A stretch of DNA of 44,201 nucleotides from assembly GCF_008107625.1 (NCBI RefSeq), contig NZ_SDKK01000005.1, forward strand, positions 1-44,201, in the 5' to 3' direction. A program made the translations under genes and the position numbers. This document shows positions 25,026 to 33,732 of the stretch, one piece after another. Numbering within the stretch: position 1 is the first letter of the stretch; every line of letters begins with the position of its first letter. Source of the stretch: Zoogloea oleivorans. GTDB taxonomy: Bacteria; Pseudomonadota; Gammaproteobacteria; Burkholderiales; Rhodocyclaceae. The notes under the pieces were generated by a model that saw nothing but the letters and a program-made list of their open reading frames with translations, ran no database searches and was not told the DNA's origin.

Positions 25026-25733
25026 TTAATGACGGGCGGTGCTGGCGTAGCCCTCGGGCAGAACCGTCGGCGGAACTGCGGCTTCGGCGTGCTCGTCGCT
25101 GCGTTCCGGGGGCTGCGTGGGGTAGGCGGCGCCGATCTCGAGGACGTCCATCACCTGGCGGGCGAAGCTGCGACAGGCATTGCCCAGGTTGGAAGGCAGA
25201 CCGTCGGGGGCGGTTTTCTGGAGCAGCAGCTTGGAGGCTGACAGGCTGGGAACCGGGTGCAGGATGCGGTGCTTGTGGGCGCCGAGGATCTGGGCAACGT
25301 TGCGGTCGGCGGCGTCGCGCTGCCAGGCGTTGGTGGGCCACTGGGAGGGCAGGGCGTAGGCGTGGGGGAAGGTTTCGAGGTCGCGCAGGACGGTGCGCAG
25401 GTCTTCGTGGGAGTCGCGGAAGGGCAGCAGCACGATGTCGGCGAGTTCGTTGAGGCTGCGATCGACATCGGCCCGGTTGCCGCCGCCGTCGATGACGCCG
25501 ATCCAGCCTTCCATGGTGCGCAGCTTGCCGACGACCTTCTGGAGTGCCGCCGGGGTGCGCGCGTCGGCGGTGATGTAGCGGCGGCCGTCGGGCGACAGGG
25601 GCTCGCGGGAGGTATCGGTGAGCACGCAGGCAGAACGCTGGCCGAGGAGCCCGAGGCCCTGACAGAGCATGTGGGACAGGGTGGTCTTGCCGGTGCCGCC
25701 CTTGTTGCCGATGATGCAGATGATCCGGGACAT
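25026..25733 (-). CDS. Orphan ParA-like P-loop ATPase
   Basis: The 235-residue protein opens with the deviant Walker A of the ParA/MinD family, GNKGGTGKTT at 9-18, including the signature lysine at residue 11. An acidic strand VIDGGGNRADVD at about 78-89 fits the Walker A' position, and VLLPFRDSHED follows. The C-terminal 30 residues are acidic and proline-rich, likely disordered. No ParB, chemotaxis cluster or cellulose genes are adjacent, so the cargo is unknown. It is transcribed toward ccmA but separated by 130 bases. Alternatives include a plasmid StbB/conjugative-type ATPase fossil, though base composition is like the core genome. Confidence 0.8.
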   Translation of the reverse strand: MSRIICIIGNKGGTGKTTLSHMLCQGLGLLGQRSACVLTDTSREPLSPDGRRYITADARTPAALQKVVGKLRTMEGWIGVIDGGGNRADVDRSLNELADIVLLPFRDSHEDLRTVLRDLETFPHAYALPSQWPTNAWQRDAADRNVAQILGAHKHRILHPVPSLSASKLLLQKTAPDGLPSNLGNACRSFARQVMDVLEIGAAYPTQPPERSDEHAEAAVPPTVLPEGYASTARH

Positions 25734-25816
25734 GGTGAAAACCTCTCGCAGAATGCCAGGCGCAATGACGCCATTATTGGCGCTTTAACGGCCGGGCGGG
25801 GCAAGGAATTGAGGGC

Positions 25817-26593
25817 TTATGGGACAGCAATTCCGGTTTTGAGGACAGGCGCCGGTCCGGCGGGCAGATAGCAGTACAGGCGCGTGCGGCGGCGGTCGCC
25901 CACCTCGACCACCGATTCCGGCTCCACGCCTTCCACCGGAAAGCTGTTGCTGACCAGCAGGCTGCCCGGGCGCAATTCGGCGCTGGCCTTGCTCCATACC
26001 CGGGACATCGGCACCGGCGACAGGAAGGCGTAAACCACGTCGTAGTCGGACCACGGAATGAGCCAGAAGTCTCCGCGGGCAAGGCTGATGTTGGGTTGCG
26101 CGCGGGACAGGAGGCACGACAGCGCATACGGTGCCGGGGCCGACTCCATGCCCTCGAAGCGGCAGTCGGGGCGCATCCGGGCCAGGGGGCGCAGCAGCGA
26201 GCCGGTGCCGCTGCCCAGATCGAGCAGCTTGGCCGGCCGCTCTGCAGGCAGCAGGCCGGCAACGGTTTCAGCGGTCAGCCGGTTGGACAGGAACAGCGGC
26301 ACCTGAGTGCGAAAGCTGCTCCAGTAGATCAGCGCGAAGACCAGGAAGGCCGCCAGGTACCAGCCGGGGGGAATGCCCAGTTGCAGTGCGCCGACCACCA
26401 ACGGCAAGAAACCGAGGTGAATCCAGCGCCACCAGTGGGCGCTTTTGAGGGCGACGGCGGCGCCGGTGGCGGCCGCGGCCTGCACGGCCACCAGCGGCCA
26501 CAGCCCTGCCGGCAAAACGCCGCTACGCGCTGCGGCGAAGGCCGCGGTGCAGCCGAGGAGCTGGGCGATGAGGGCTTTGAGGGCGGGGGGCAT
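25817..26593 (-). CDS. Membrane-anchored class I SAM-dependent methyltransferase
   Basis: The protein has 258 residues from the ATG at 26593 (MPPALKALIAQLLG); a TTG six codons upstream is possible, and neither has a clear ribosome binding site. The first ~90 residues contain three to four hydrophobic segments and resemble a membrane anchor. The rest is a Rossmann-type methyltransferase with motif I LLDLGSGTGSLL at about residues 122-133, the acidic MESAPAP at about 148, and GDFWLIPWSDYDVVYAFLSP at motif IV. The substrate is unknown; similar proteins are annotated simply as class I methyltransferases. It follows the indolepyruvate oxidoreductase on the same strand with a 52-base gap and may be its distal operon member. 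Confidence 0.78.
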   Translation of the reverse strand: MPPALKALIAQLLGCTAAFAAARSGVLPAGLWPLVAVQAAAATGAAVALKSAHWWRWIHLGFLPLVVGALQLGIPPGWYLAAFLVFALIYWSSFRTQVPLFLSNRLTAETVAGLLPAERPAKLLDLGSGTGSLLRPLARMRPDCRFEGMESAPAPYALSCLLSRAQPNISLARGDFWLIPWSDYDVVYAFLSPVPMSRVWSKASAELRPGSLLVSNSFPVEGVEPESVVEVGDRRRTRLYCYLPAGPAPVLKTGIAVP

Positions 26594-26645
26594 GGGCAGG
26601 CTTCGGCGCAATGAAGAATTTCGCGCCAGTGTAGCTGCTCGCCAT

Positions 26646-29600
26646 TCAGGCCGCGCGTTCTGTCCCTTTTGGCAAGCCGCCCCAGCGCGCCAGCAGCGCC
26701 TTGCGTTTCTCTGCCGCCTTGTTCATCGACCACGCCTTGATGTGCCCGTAGCCGCGGATTTCCTCGGGCAGGCTGGCGATTTCCACTGCCAGCGGGAGTG
26801 TGTCGGCCGTGAGTCCGTCCAGCAACTGCGCGATATCGTCTTCGTATTGCCGGATCAGCGCCCGCTCGGCCTTGCGTTCCGGGTGGTAGCCGAAGACATC
26901 GAAGGGTGTGCCGCGCAGGCGACGAAGCTTGCTGAGCCAGCCGAAGGCGGTTTTCATCCACGGGCCGAAGACGAGCTTCTTGATCCGTCCGGACGCCGGA
27001 TCGGGGCGGGCCAAGAAGGTTGGGGCGAGGTGGAAGTTCACCGTGAAGTCGCCGTCGAAGCGCGAATCCAGCGCGCTCCAGAAGGCCGGGTCACTGTACA
27101 GGCGGGCCACTTCGTACTCGTCCTTGTAGGCAAGGAGCTTGAAGTAGTAGCTGGCCACTGCTTCGCCGAGGCGCGTGCTGCCGAGGGGCGCTTCGGCAGC
27201 GCGGACGCGGGTGACCAGATCCCGATAGCGCTCGGCGTAGGCGGCGTCCTGGTAGTCGGTGAGGATGACGGCGCGGCGGGCGATGCGTTCGTCGAGGCCT
27301 TCGGGGCGGATCGGGATGACCGGCGCCGGCGTCACTTCGCGCTCCACCGCGGTCAGGTTGACGGCGGCCCGGCGCCCCCACAAAAACGCCTGGCGGTTCA
27401 TTGCCACGGCGGCGCCGTTGAGTTCGATGGCCCGGTCGAGGCTGGCTTCGCTGATCGGCACCCAGCCCTTCTGCCAGGCGTAGCCGAGCAGGAACAGGTT
27501 GGTGGCGATGGCGTCGCCCATCAGCTTGGTGGCCAGGTTCTGGGCGTCGAGGAAGTCGCAGCCACTGGGGCCGACGGCTTCGACGATGGCGGCTTCCATC
27601 TTGTCGAGGGGGAATTGCCAGTCGGGATTGCGGGTGAATTCCGACGTTGGCGTTTCGGCGCAGTTCACCACGCCGTGGGTGCGCCCGACGCTCATCTTGG
27701 CCAGGGCATCGACGCTGGCGGTGACGATCAGGTCGCCGCCGATCACTGCGTTGGCTTCGCCGGCGGCGATGCGTACGGCGTGCAGGTCGTCGGGTCGGTC
27801 GGCGATGCGGATGTGGCTGAACACCGAGCCGCCCTTCTGGGCCAGGCCGGTCATGTCGAGCACGGTGACGCCCTTGCCGTCCAGGTGCGCGGCCACGCCG
27901 ATCAGTGCGCCGATGGTGACCACTCCGGTGCCGCCCACGCCGGTGACGAGGATGCCCCACGGCCGCGCCGTGGATGGCAGCAGCGGCGGCGGTAGCGCGC
28001 CGAAGCGGGATTCGTCCGTTTGCTGTCCCCGGCCCTTGCGCAGCGTGCCGCCCTGAATGGTGACGAAGCTCGGGCAGAAGCCGTTCATGCACGAGTAGTC
28101 CTTGTTGCAGGCCGACTGGTCGATCTGGCGCTTTCTGCCGAATTCCGTCTCGACCGGCAGGATGGCCATGCAGTTGGACTCGCGCCCGCAGTCGCCACAG
28201 CCTTCGCACACCGCCTCGTTGATGAAGACGCGGGTTTGCGGGTCGGGGTAGGTGCCGCGTTTGCGGCGGCGGCGCTTTTCGGCGGCACAGGTCTGGTCGA
28301 AAACGAGGGCCGACACGCCGGCCACCTTGCGCAGTTCGCGCTGGATCACGTCGAGTTCGTCCCGGTGGCGGATCGGAATGCCGTGGGGAATGTCGGCCAC
28401 ATGCCAGGCCCGGTCGGTGCCGTCGGTGACGAGGACGATGTTGTTCACCCCTTCGCCCTGCAGCTGGCGCAGCAGCTTGGGCACGGTGAGGTCGCCATCC
28501 ACCGGCTGGCCACCGGTCATCGCGACGGCGTCGTTGAAGAGAATCTTGTAGGTGATGCCGCTGCTGGCGCCCGGCTTGTTGAACGCTGCCACGGCTTGCC
28601 GGATGGCCAGCAGGCCCGAGTGGAAATAGGTGCCGTCGCCAAGGTTGGCGAAGAGGTGCGGTTCGTCGAGGAAGGGCGCCTGGCCGACCCACGGCACGCC
28701 TTCACCGCCCATGTGGGTGAAGGTGGTGGTCTTGCGGTCGGGCATGAAGGTGGCCATGTAATGGCAGCCGATGCCGGCCATCGCGCGGCTGCCGTCGGGC
28801 ACCACGGTGGAGGTGTTGTGCGGGCAGCCGGGGCAGAAGGTGGGCACCCGGTCGATGGCGAAGACGCGGCGGCCGAGGGTGGCCTCCTTGGCTTCGAGGA
28901 AGGCGAGGCGCGTCTGGATGTGTTCGGAGGTGAAGAAGCGGTCGATGCGCGCGGCGATCACCCGGGCGATCATCGCCGGGGTCAGCTCGCCGGCGGCGGG
29001 TAGCAGCCATTCGCCGTGGTCCACGGTGATGCGGCCGTCCAGCCCGAGGGTGCTCTGCATCGACCACTCGCCTTTTTCGTCGAACTTGCCGACGACGCGC
29101 GGGCGCACGTCTTCACGCCAGTTGTAGAGTTCTTCCTTCAGCTGGTATTCGATGAGCTGGCGCTTCTCCTCGATGACCAGGATTTCCTCCAGCCCCTCGG
29201 CGAAGTGGCGCACGCCCTCGGCTTCCAGCGGCCACACCATGCCCACCTTGTAGAGGCGGATGCCGATCTCGGCGGCCAGCTGCTCGTCGATGCCCAGGTC
29301 GTCAAAGGCCTGGCGCACATCGAGGTAGCTCTTGCCGCTGGTGATGATGCCCAGGCGCGGCTGCGGTGCGTCGATGACGATCCGGTTGAGGCCGTTGGCG
29401 CGGCAGTAGGCGAGGGCCGCGTAGAGCTTGGCGTGAAGCAGGCGTTTTTCCTGCACCAGCGGCGGGTCGGGCCAGCGGATGTTGAGGCCGTCGGGCGGCA
29501 GGGCGAAGTCGGCGGGAATCTTGGTGGTGACGCGCAGCGGGTCCACATCCACCGACGCCGAGGTTTCGACCGTGTCGGCCAGCGCCTTGAAGGCCACCCA

Positions 29601-30221
29601 GCAGCCCGAATAGCGTGACAAGGCCCAGCCGTGCACGCCGAAGTCGAGATATTCCTGCACGCCGGCCGGGGCCAGTACCGGCATCATCATCGACTTGAAG
29701 AAGTGGTCGGTCTGGTGCGGCAGCGTGGACGACTTGGCGGCGTGGTCGTCGCCGGCGATCACCAGCACGCCGCCGTATTGCGAGCTGCCGGCCGCGTTGG
29801 CGTGGCGGAACACGTCGCCGCAGCGGTCCACCCCCGGCCCCTTGCCGTACCACATGGCAAACACGCCCTGCACGCGGGCCTTGGCCGACAGGGACACCTG
29901 CTGGCTGCCCCACACGGCGGTGGCGGCCATGTCCTCGTTGATGCCGGGCTGGAAGACGATGTCGTGGCTGGCCAGGTGCTTTTGCGCCTTCCACAGGGTC
30001 TGGTCGAGGCCGCCCAGCGGCGAGCCGCGATAGCCCGAGACGAAGCCGGCGGTGTTGAGCCCGGTGGCCCGGTCGCGGTCGCGCTGGATCAGCAGCAGGC
30101 GCACCAGCGCCTGGTAACCGGTCAGGTAAACGCGTCCGGAATGGGTGGTGTATTTGTCGTCGAGAAGCGCGCTGGAGGGATTGGGCACTGCTAGCGCGCG
30201 GACAGGATCCTGCTCGGCCAT
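26646..30221 (-). CDS. Indolepyruvate:ferredoxin oxidoreductase, fused subunits
   Basis: This 1191-residue protein oxidatively decarboxylates arylpyruvates (indolepyruvate, phenylpyruvate) to acyl-CoA with reduction of ferredoxin, using thiamine diphosphate. The start is the ATG at 30221 (MAEQDPVRALAVPN), chosen over upstream codons because AGGA precedes it. The pyruvate-binding half begins YLTGYQALVRLLL and GYRGSPLGGLD near residue 45. The ThDP half has CPGCPHNTS (first Cys at 463) and GGEGVPWVG. A bacterial-type ferredoxin-like cluster motif CEGCGDCG starts at 672. The gamma/iorB domain begins near 758 (GVGGTGVVTIGALIG) and the C-terminal ~250 residues form the family-specific extension. 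It is the fused IorAB form common in aerobic alpha- and betaproteobacteria, linked to aromatic amino acid breakdown; one ORF replaces two genes. Confidence 0.95.
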   Translation of the reverse strand: MAEQDPVRALAVPNPSSALLDDKYTTHSGRVYLTGYQALVRLLLIQRDRDRATGLNTAGFVSGYRGSPLGGLDQTLWKAQKHLASHDIVFQPGINEDMAATAVWGSQQVSLSAKARVQGVFAMWYGKGPGVDRCGDVFRHANAAGSSQYGGVLVIAGDDHAAKSSTLPHQTDHFFKSMMMPVLAPAGVQEYLDFGVHGWALSRYSGCWVAFKALADTVETSASVDVDPLRVTTKIPADFALPPDGLNIRWPDPPLVQEKRLLHAKLYAALAYCRANGLNRIVIDAPQPRLGIITSGKSYLDVRQAFDDLGIDEQLAAEIGIRLYKVGMVWPLEAEGVRHFAEGLEEILVIEEKRQLIEYQLKEELYNWREDVRPRVVGKFDEKGEWSMQSTLGLDGRITVDHGEWLLPAAGELTPAMIARVIAARIDRFFTSEHIQTRLAFLEAKEATLGRRVFAIDRVPTFCPGCPHNTSTVVPDGSRAMAGIGCHYMATFMPDRKTTTFTHMGGEGVPWVGQAPFLDEPHLFANLGDGTYFHSGLLAIRQAVAAFNKPGASSGITYKILFNDAVAMTGGQPVDGDLTVPKLLRQLQGEGVNNIVLVTDGTDRAWHVADIPHGIPIRHRDELDVIQRELRKVAGVSALVFDQTCAAEKRRRRKRGTYPDPQTRVFINEAVCEGCGDCGRESNCMAILPVETEFGRKRQIDQSACNKDYSCMNGFCPSFVTIQGGTLRKGRGQQTDESRFGALPPPLLPSTARPWGILVTGVGGTGVVTIGALIGVAAHLDGKGVTVLDMTGLAQKGGSVFSHIRIADRPDDLHAVRIAAGEANAVIGGDLIVTASVDALAKMSVGRTHGVVNCAETPTSEFTRNPDWQFPLDKMEAAIVEAVGPSGCDFLDAQNLATKLMGDAIATNLFLLGYAWQKGWVPISEASLDRAIELNGAAVAMNRQAFLWGRRAAVNLTAVEREVTPAPVIPIRPEGLDERIARRAVILTDYQDAAYAERYRDLVTRVRAAEAPLGSTRLGEAVASYYFKLLAYKDEYEVARLYSDPAFWSALDSRFDGDFTVNFHLAPTFLARPDPASGRIKKLVFGPWMKTAFGWLSKLRRLRGTPFDVFGYHPERKAERALIRQYEDDIAQLLDGLTADTLPLAVEIASLPEEIRGYGHIKAWSMNKAAEKRKALLARWGGLPKGTERAA

Positions 30222-30562
30222 GACGGATTCCTCGCAAAAATTGTGTTTTCGATGCGCTCGCGGGTCAGGCCTTGTGGGCCGTGCCGCCGAGGTCTTGCAA
30301 GGCAAGCGTAGTTGCCGGCGGCGGGCAACTCAATGATTGGATACCCTGATGGCAAAGAGGTTGCAGATCTGTCGGGGGACGGGAGGGTTTGCTTACAAAA
30401 TCGCTGTGGCTGTTACAGGTTTTCGGCCAGTTCTTGCCGGGGGCGGGGGCACAGTGGAGAGGCGGTGCCGCCCGGCGCCTGCAGTCCATCACCCCTCGGT
30501 CTGCATCAGGGGCACGCCCACGGCCCGGCGAGTGGGGCGGCGTAACATAGGGGGTTCAGGAT
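30222..30562. other. Divergent promoter spacer, no gene
   Basis: This 341-base region separates the minus-strand oxidoreductase from the plus-strand pigment operon and must carry both promoters. I see no near-consensus sigma-70 pair and no known riboswitch. GC-rich sequence near 30429-30540 precedes the PAP2 gene, with CAGGAT just before its ATG. Confidence 0.5.
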
Positions 30563-31363
30563 ATGTCACGTCCTTCGGGAGTTCTTTTGTCTGAATCACG
30601 CGTCTTGCGCTTGCATGAGCCGGCTTCTCCGGATGCGCCGGCTGGCCCCGCCGCACGTCCGGTCGGTGCGGAGGTGCTGGCCCGTCTGCGCCACTTGTGG
30701 TGGCTCAAGGCTGCAGGGACCAGCCTTTTCATGGTGACGTTCTTCACGGCCTACCTGCATCTGCTCAAGCAGCCCCTGTTTCCGGTGATCGTGATGCCGC
30801 TCACCTGGGTCGATCGGGTATTGGGCTTTCAGCCCTGGTCGCTGGTTGCCTACGCCTCCCTGTGGTTCTATGTGTCCCTGCCTCCCGCCCTGGCGCCCAG
30901 CCGGGCGCGTCTGTTCAGTTATGGCTGGCACATCGGCAGCCTGTGCCTGGCGGGAATCCTGTTCTTCATTTTCTGGCCGACGGCCGTACCGCCAGCCAAT
31001 GTGGACTGGGGACTCTATCCCGGCTATGCGCTCCTGAAGGGCATTGATGCCGGCGGCAATGCGTGTCCGTCCCTGCACGTGGCCACGGCCCTGTATTCGG
31101 CTCTCTGGCTGAACCAGGACTTGCGTGACATGGGGGCCGGACGCGGGCTGCGGCGCGCCAACTGGCTGTGGTGCGGGCTGATCGTTTTTTCCACGCTGGT
31201 CACCAAGCAGCATGTCATGCTGGACGTGCTGGCGGGCGCAGCCCTGGCCCTGGTGGTGGCCGTTTTGTCGCCCGGGTTGAAGACGGCAGGCCCGGTATTG
31301 GGGTATAAACCGCGCGGGCTGTGGCCCGGGCGCAAATCGTTGTTTCGAGGAAGTGCAGAATGA
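30563..31363 (+). CDS. PAP2-superfamily membrane phosphatase-like protein
   Basis: The 266-residue integral membrane protein has five to six hydrophobic segments after a ~45-residue cytoplasmic N terminus. The PAP2 motifs are partial: CPSLHVATAL at about residues 172-181 is the PSGH box in its PSLH form, and KQHVMLD at about 214-220 is the H-x3-D box. The first K-x6-RP box is not evident, so the protein is closer to the inositol phosphosphingolipid/AUR1-like branch than to classical PAP2. It probably acts on an isoprenoid or lipid phosphate at the membrane. It is the first gene of the plus-strand operon and its TGA overlaps the next ATG as ATGA. Confidence 0.82.
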   Translation: MSRPSGVLLSESRVLRLHEPASPDAPAGPAARPVGAEVLARLRHLWWLKAAGTSLFMVTFFTAYLHLLKQPLFPVIVMPLTWVDRVLGFQPWSLVAYASLWFYVSLPPALAPSRARLFSYGWHIGSLCLAGILFFIFWPTAVPPANVDWGLYPGYALLKGIDAGGNACPSLHVATALYSALWLNQDLRDMGAGRGLRRANWLWCGLIVFSTLVTKQHVMLDVLAGAALALVVAVLSPGLKTAGPVLGYKPRGLWPGRKSLFRGSAE

Positions 31364-32700
31364 ATGGTCGGCCGCAACAGGACTCCCTGACCGAATGCGA
31401 TGTGCTGGTGATCGGCGGTGGTCCCGCCGGCAGCGCCGTCGCGCCCTTGCTGGCCCAAAAGGGTTATCGCGTCGTTCTGCTGGAGAAGGCCCACCATCCA
31501 CGTTTCCATATCGGCGAATCCCTGCTGCCGGCCAATCTGCCCTTGCTGGAGCAACTCGGGGTGGCCGACGAGGTGCGGGCCATCGGAATGGAAAAATGGG
31601 GTGCCGAGTTCGTTTCTCCCTGGCACGCGCATGGCCAGGCCTTCCAGTTCGCCGATGCCTGGGACAAGTCCATGCCGCATGCCTACCAGGTCAAGCGGGC
31701 CGACTTCGACCACATCCTGATCCGCAATGCGGCCCGCAAGGGCGTCGAGGTGATCGAGGGCTGCAAGGTCAAGACGGTGGACTTTCTCCCTGACGATCAG
31801 GGCGTGATCATCCGCGCCGAACACGACGACGGTCGCGAAGCCGGCTGGAAGGCCCGCTTCGTGGTGGATGCCTCGGGGCGCGACACGTTTCTGGCCAATC
31901 GCTTCCAGATCAAGCACAAGAATCCGCGTCACAACAGCTCGGCCATGTACGCCCACTTCAGCGGCGCGGAGCGCAAGGAAGGCCAGGCGGAGGGCGACAT
32001 CACCATCTTCTGGTTCGAGCACGGCTGGTTCTGGTTCATTCCGCTATCCGACGGCTCCACCAGTGTTGGCGCCACCGTGTGGCCCTATTACATGAAAACC
32101 CGCGCCGGCCGCAGCCTGGGGCAGTTCCTCAGCGACACCATCGCCACCTGTCCGCCGCTGGCCGAGCGTTTGAAGGGCGCAAAAATGGTCACTGAGGCGG
32201 AGGCCACTGGCAACTTCTCCTATGTGTCCGAGCGCAACCACGGGAGCAACTACCTGCTGCTGGGCGACGCCTACGCCTTTATCGACCCGGTGTTCTCGTC
32301 CGGTGTGATGCTGGCCATGAACAGCGGCTTCGAAGGCGCCAAGGCCATTGATGCCTGCCTGTCCCGGCCACGCGAGGCGGCAGCGGCGCTCAAGCAGTTC
32401 GACCACGTCATGAAGCATGGCCCGAAGGCCTTTTCGTGGTTCATCTACCGGATCACCAACCCGACCATGCGCGACATCTTCATGGCGCCGCGCAACATCT
32501 TCCGGGTCAAGGAGGCGCTGCTCTCCGTGCTGGCCGGCGATATCTTCGGCAAGACCCCGATCTGGACCGGCCTGCGCATCTTCAAGGTGATCTACTACCT
32601 CTCCTTCATCGGCAATTTCCGTCAGTCGCTGGCGGGCTGGCAGCGGCGGCGGGTGAACATCAAGCCGGTGGACGAGACCGGGCTGGGTGTCGGCCGGTGA
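31360..32700 (+). CDS. FAD-dependent halogenase/monooxygenase-like oxidoreductase
   Basis: The 446-residue protein belongs to the flavin monooxygenase-halogenase-reductase superfamily. The start is the ATG at 31360 with GAGG upstream. The dinucleotide-binding GGGPAG lies at 19-24, IGESLLP at 51-57, GRDT near 173-176 and LLLGDAYAFIDPVFSSGV near 308. It contains W-x-W-x-I-P (WFWFIP, 223-228) and a lysine in MEKWGAEF (79), both features of flavin-dependent halogenases (family knowledge). Related genes in aryl-polyene and xanthomonadin clusters are annotated as tryptophan halogenase-like. Halogenation of the pigment is therefore plausible, but a hydroxylase or reductase is equally possible. The C terminus (about 380-446) is an extension with several hydrophobic residues. 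It overlaps the preceding gene by four bases and is followed by a GTGA-coupled gene. Confidence 0.85.
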   Translation: MNGRPQQDSLTECDVLVIGGGPAGSAVAPLLAQKGYRVVLLEKAHHPRFHIGESLLPANLPLLEQLGVADEVRAIGMEKWGAEFVSPWHAHGQAFQFADAWDKSMPHAYQVKRADFDHILIRNAARKGVEVIEGCKVKTVDFLPDDQGVIIRAEHDDGREAGWKARFVVDASGRDTFLANRFQIKHKNPRHNSSAMYAHFSGAERKEGQAEGDITIFWFEHGWFWFIPLSDGSTSVGATVWPYYMKTRAGRSLGQFLSDTIATCPPLAERLKGAKMVTEAEATGNFSYVSERNHGSNYLLLGDAYAFIDPVFSSGVMLAMNSGFEGAKAIDACLSRPREAAAALKQFDHVMKHGPKAFSWFIYRITNPTMRDIFMAPRNIFRVKEALLSVLAGDIFGKTPIWTGLRIFKVIYYLSFIGNFRQSLAGWQRRRVNIKPVDETGLGVGR

Positions 32701-33725
32701 GGCACGAGGACGCTCGCCTGCATCGCATCCTGTCTGTTTCCGAGTTGGCCGGCAGCCGGGACGATCCGGCCCTGCTCGGGGTTTCCTGGGTTGGCCGCGA
32801 CGCACCTGCCGGCTTCGGCACGACCGGGCTGCCCTTTCAGCACATCGTTGCGGCGCAGCTTGGCCGTGGTGGTGCCGGGCCCGCCGAGGCCTGGTTCGGC
32901 GCCCTTGCCGGCCGTGAGGGGTTTGCCCATGACGTGCATTTCCGTTGCGATGCGCACCTGCTGTTCGGCGTGATCACCCTTGCGGAGGGCGATTGCGCCG
33001 GTGATGCCGGGGCCACGCCCCTGCAACGGGCCAGTCAGCAGGCCTACGAGAGCCTGTTCCGGGTCCTCGCCGAGGAGGGCTATCCCCACCTGTGGCGGGT
33101 CTGGAACTACCTCGACGACATCAACGGCACGACCGCCGGCCTGGAGCGCTACCGCCAGTTCAACATCGGGCGTCATCAGGCCTTCGCCAATGCCGATCGT
33201 CTGCAGGGCTGCACCATTCCGGCAGCCAGTGCGCTGGGTGTGGCTGGTGGCCCCCTGAGCATCGCCTTCCTCGCCGCCCGGGCGCCGTGCATCCCGCTGG
33301 AGAACCCCCGCCAGCTCAGCGCCTACCGTTATCCGGCCGACTACGGCCCGCGCAGCCCGACCTTTTCGCGGGCGGCCCTGGCACGGTTGCCGGGGCAGGA
33401 ATGGCTGTTCGTGTCGGGCACCGCCAGCATCGTCGGGCACCTCACCGTGCATCACGGCGACCCGGCCGCCCAGACCCGCGAGATCGTTGCCAACCTGGAG
33501 GCGCTGCTTGCCGAAGCCAGCCGGGTCAGCACCGGTCCGGCCTACCGGCTCGACGCGTTGAGCGGTCGCGCCTATGTACGCCACCCGGAACACCTGGCGG
33601 CCGTGCAGGCCGAACTGGTCCGGGCCCTGGGGGCCGAGGCCCCCATCGTTTATGTCCATGCCGACGTGTGCCGGGCCGATCTCCTCGTCGAGCTCGAAGC
33701 CCAGGCCTGTCACCTGTTTGTCTGA
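32697..33725 (+). CDS. XanB2-like chorismatase (hydroxybenzoate synthase)
   Basis: The 342-residue protein resembles the chorismatase family (XanB2, FkbO, Hyg5), which cleaves chorismate to 3- or 4-hydroxybenzoate or a dihydrodiol. In Xanthomonas the XanB2 product primes xanthomonadin. Matching stretches are the N-terminal LSVSELAGSRDDPALLG, WRVWNYLDDINGTTAGLERYRQFN near residue 130, NIGRHQAF, TASIVGHLTVHHGD near 240 and the C-terminal YVHADVCRADLLVELEA, the expected position of the catalytic Glu. The GTG start overlaps the previous stop as GTGA, so translation is coupled. Which hydroxybenzoate is made cannot be decided here. Confidence 0.85.
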   Translation: MRHEDARLHRILSVSELAGSRDDPALLGVSWVGRDAPAGFGTTGLPFQHIVAAQLGRGGAGPAEAWFGALAGREGFAHDVHFRCDAHLLFGVITLAEGDCAGDAGATPLQRASQQAYESLFRVLAEEGYPHLWRVWNYLDDINGTTAGLERYRQFNIGRHQAFANADRLQGCTIPAASALGVAGGPLSIAFLAARAPCIPLENPRQLSAYRYPADYGPRSPTFSRAALARLPGQEWLFVSGTASIVGHLTVHHGDPAAQTREIVANLEALLAEASRVSTGPAYRLDALSGRAYVRHPEHLAAVQAELVRALGAEAPIVYVHADVCRADLLVELEAQACHLFV

Positions 33726-33732
33726 GTCCGCC

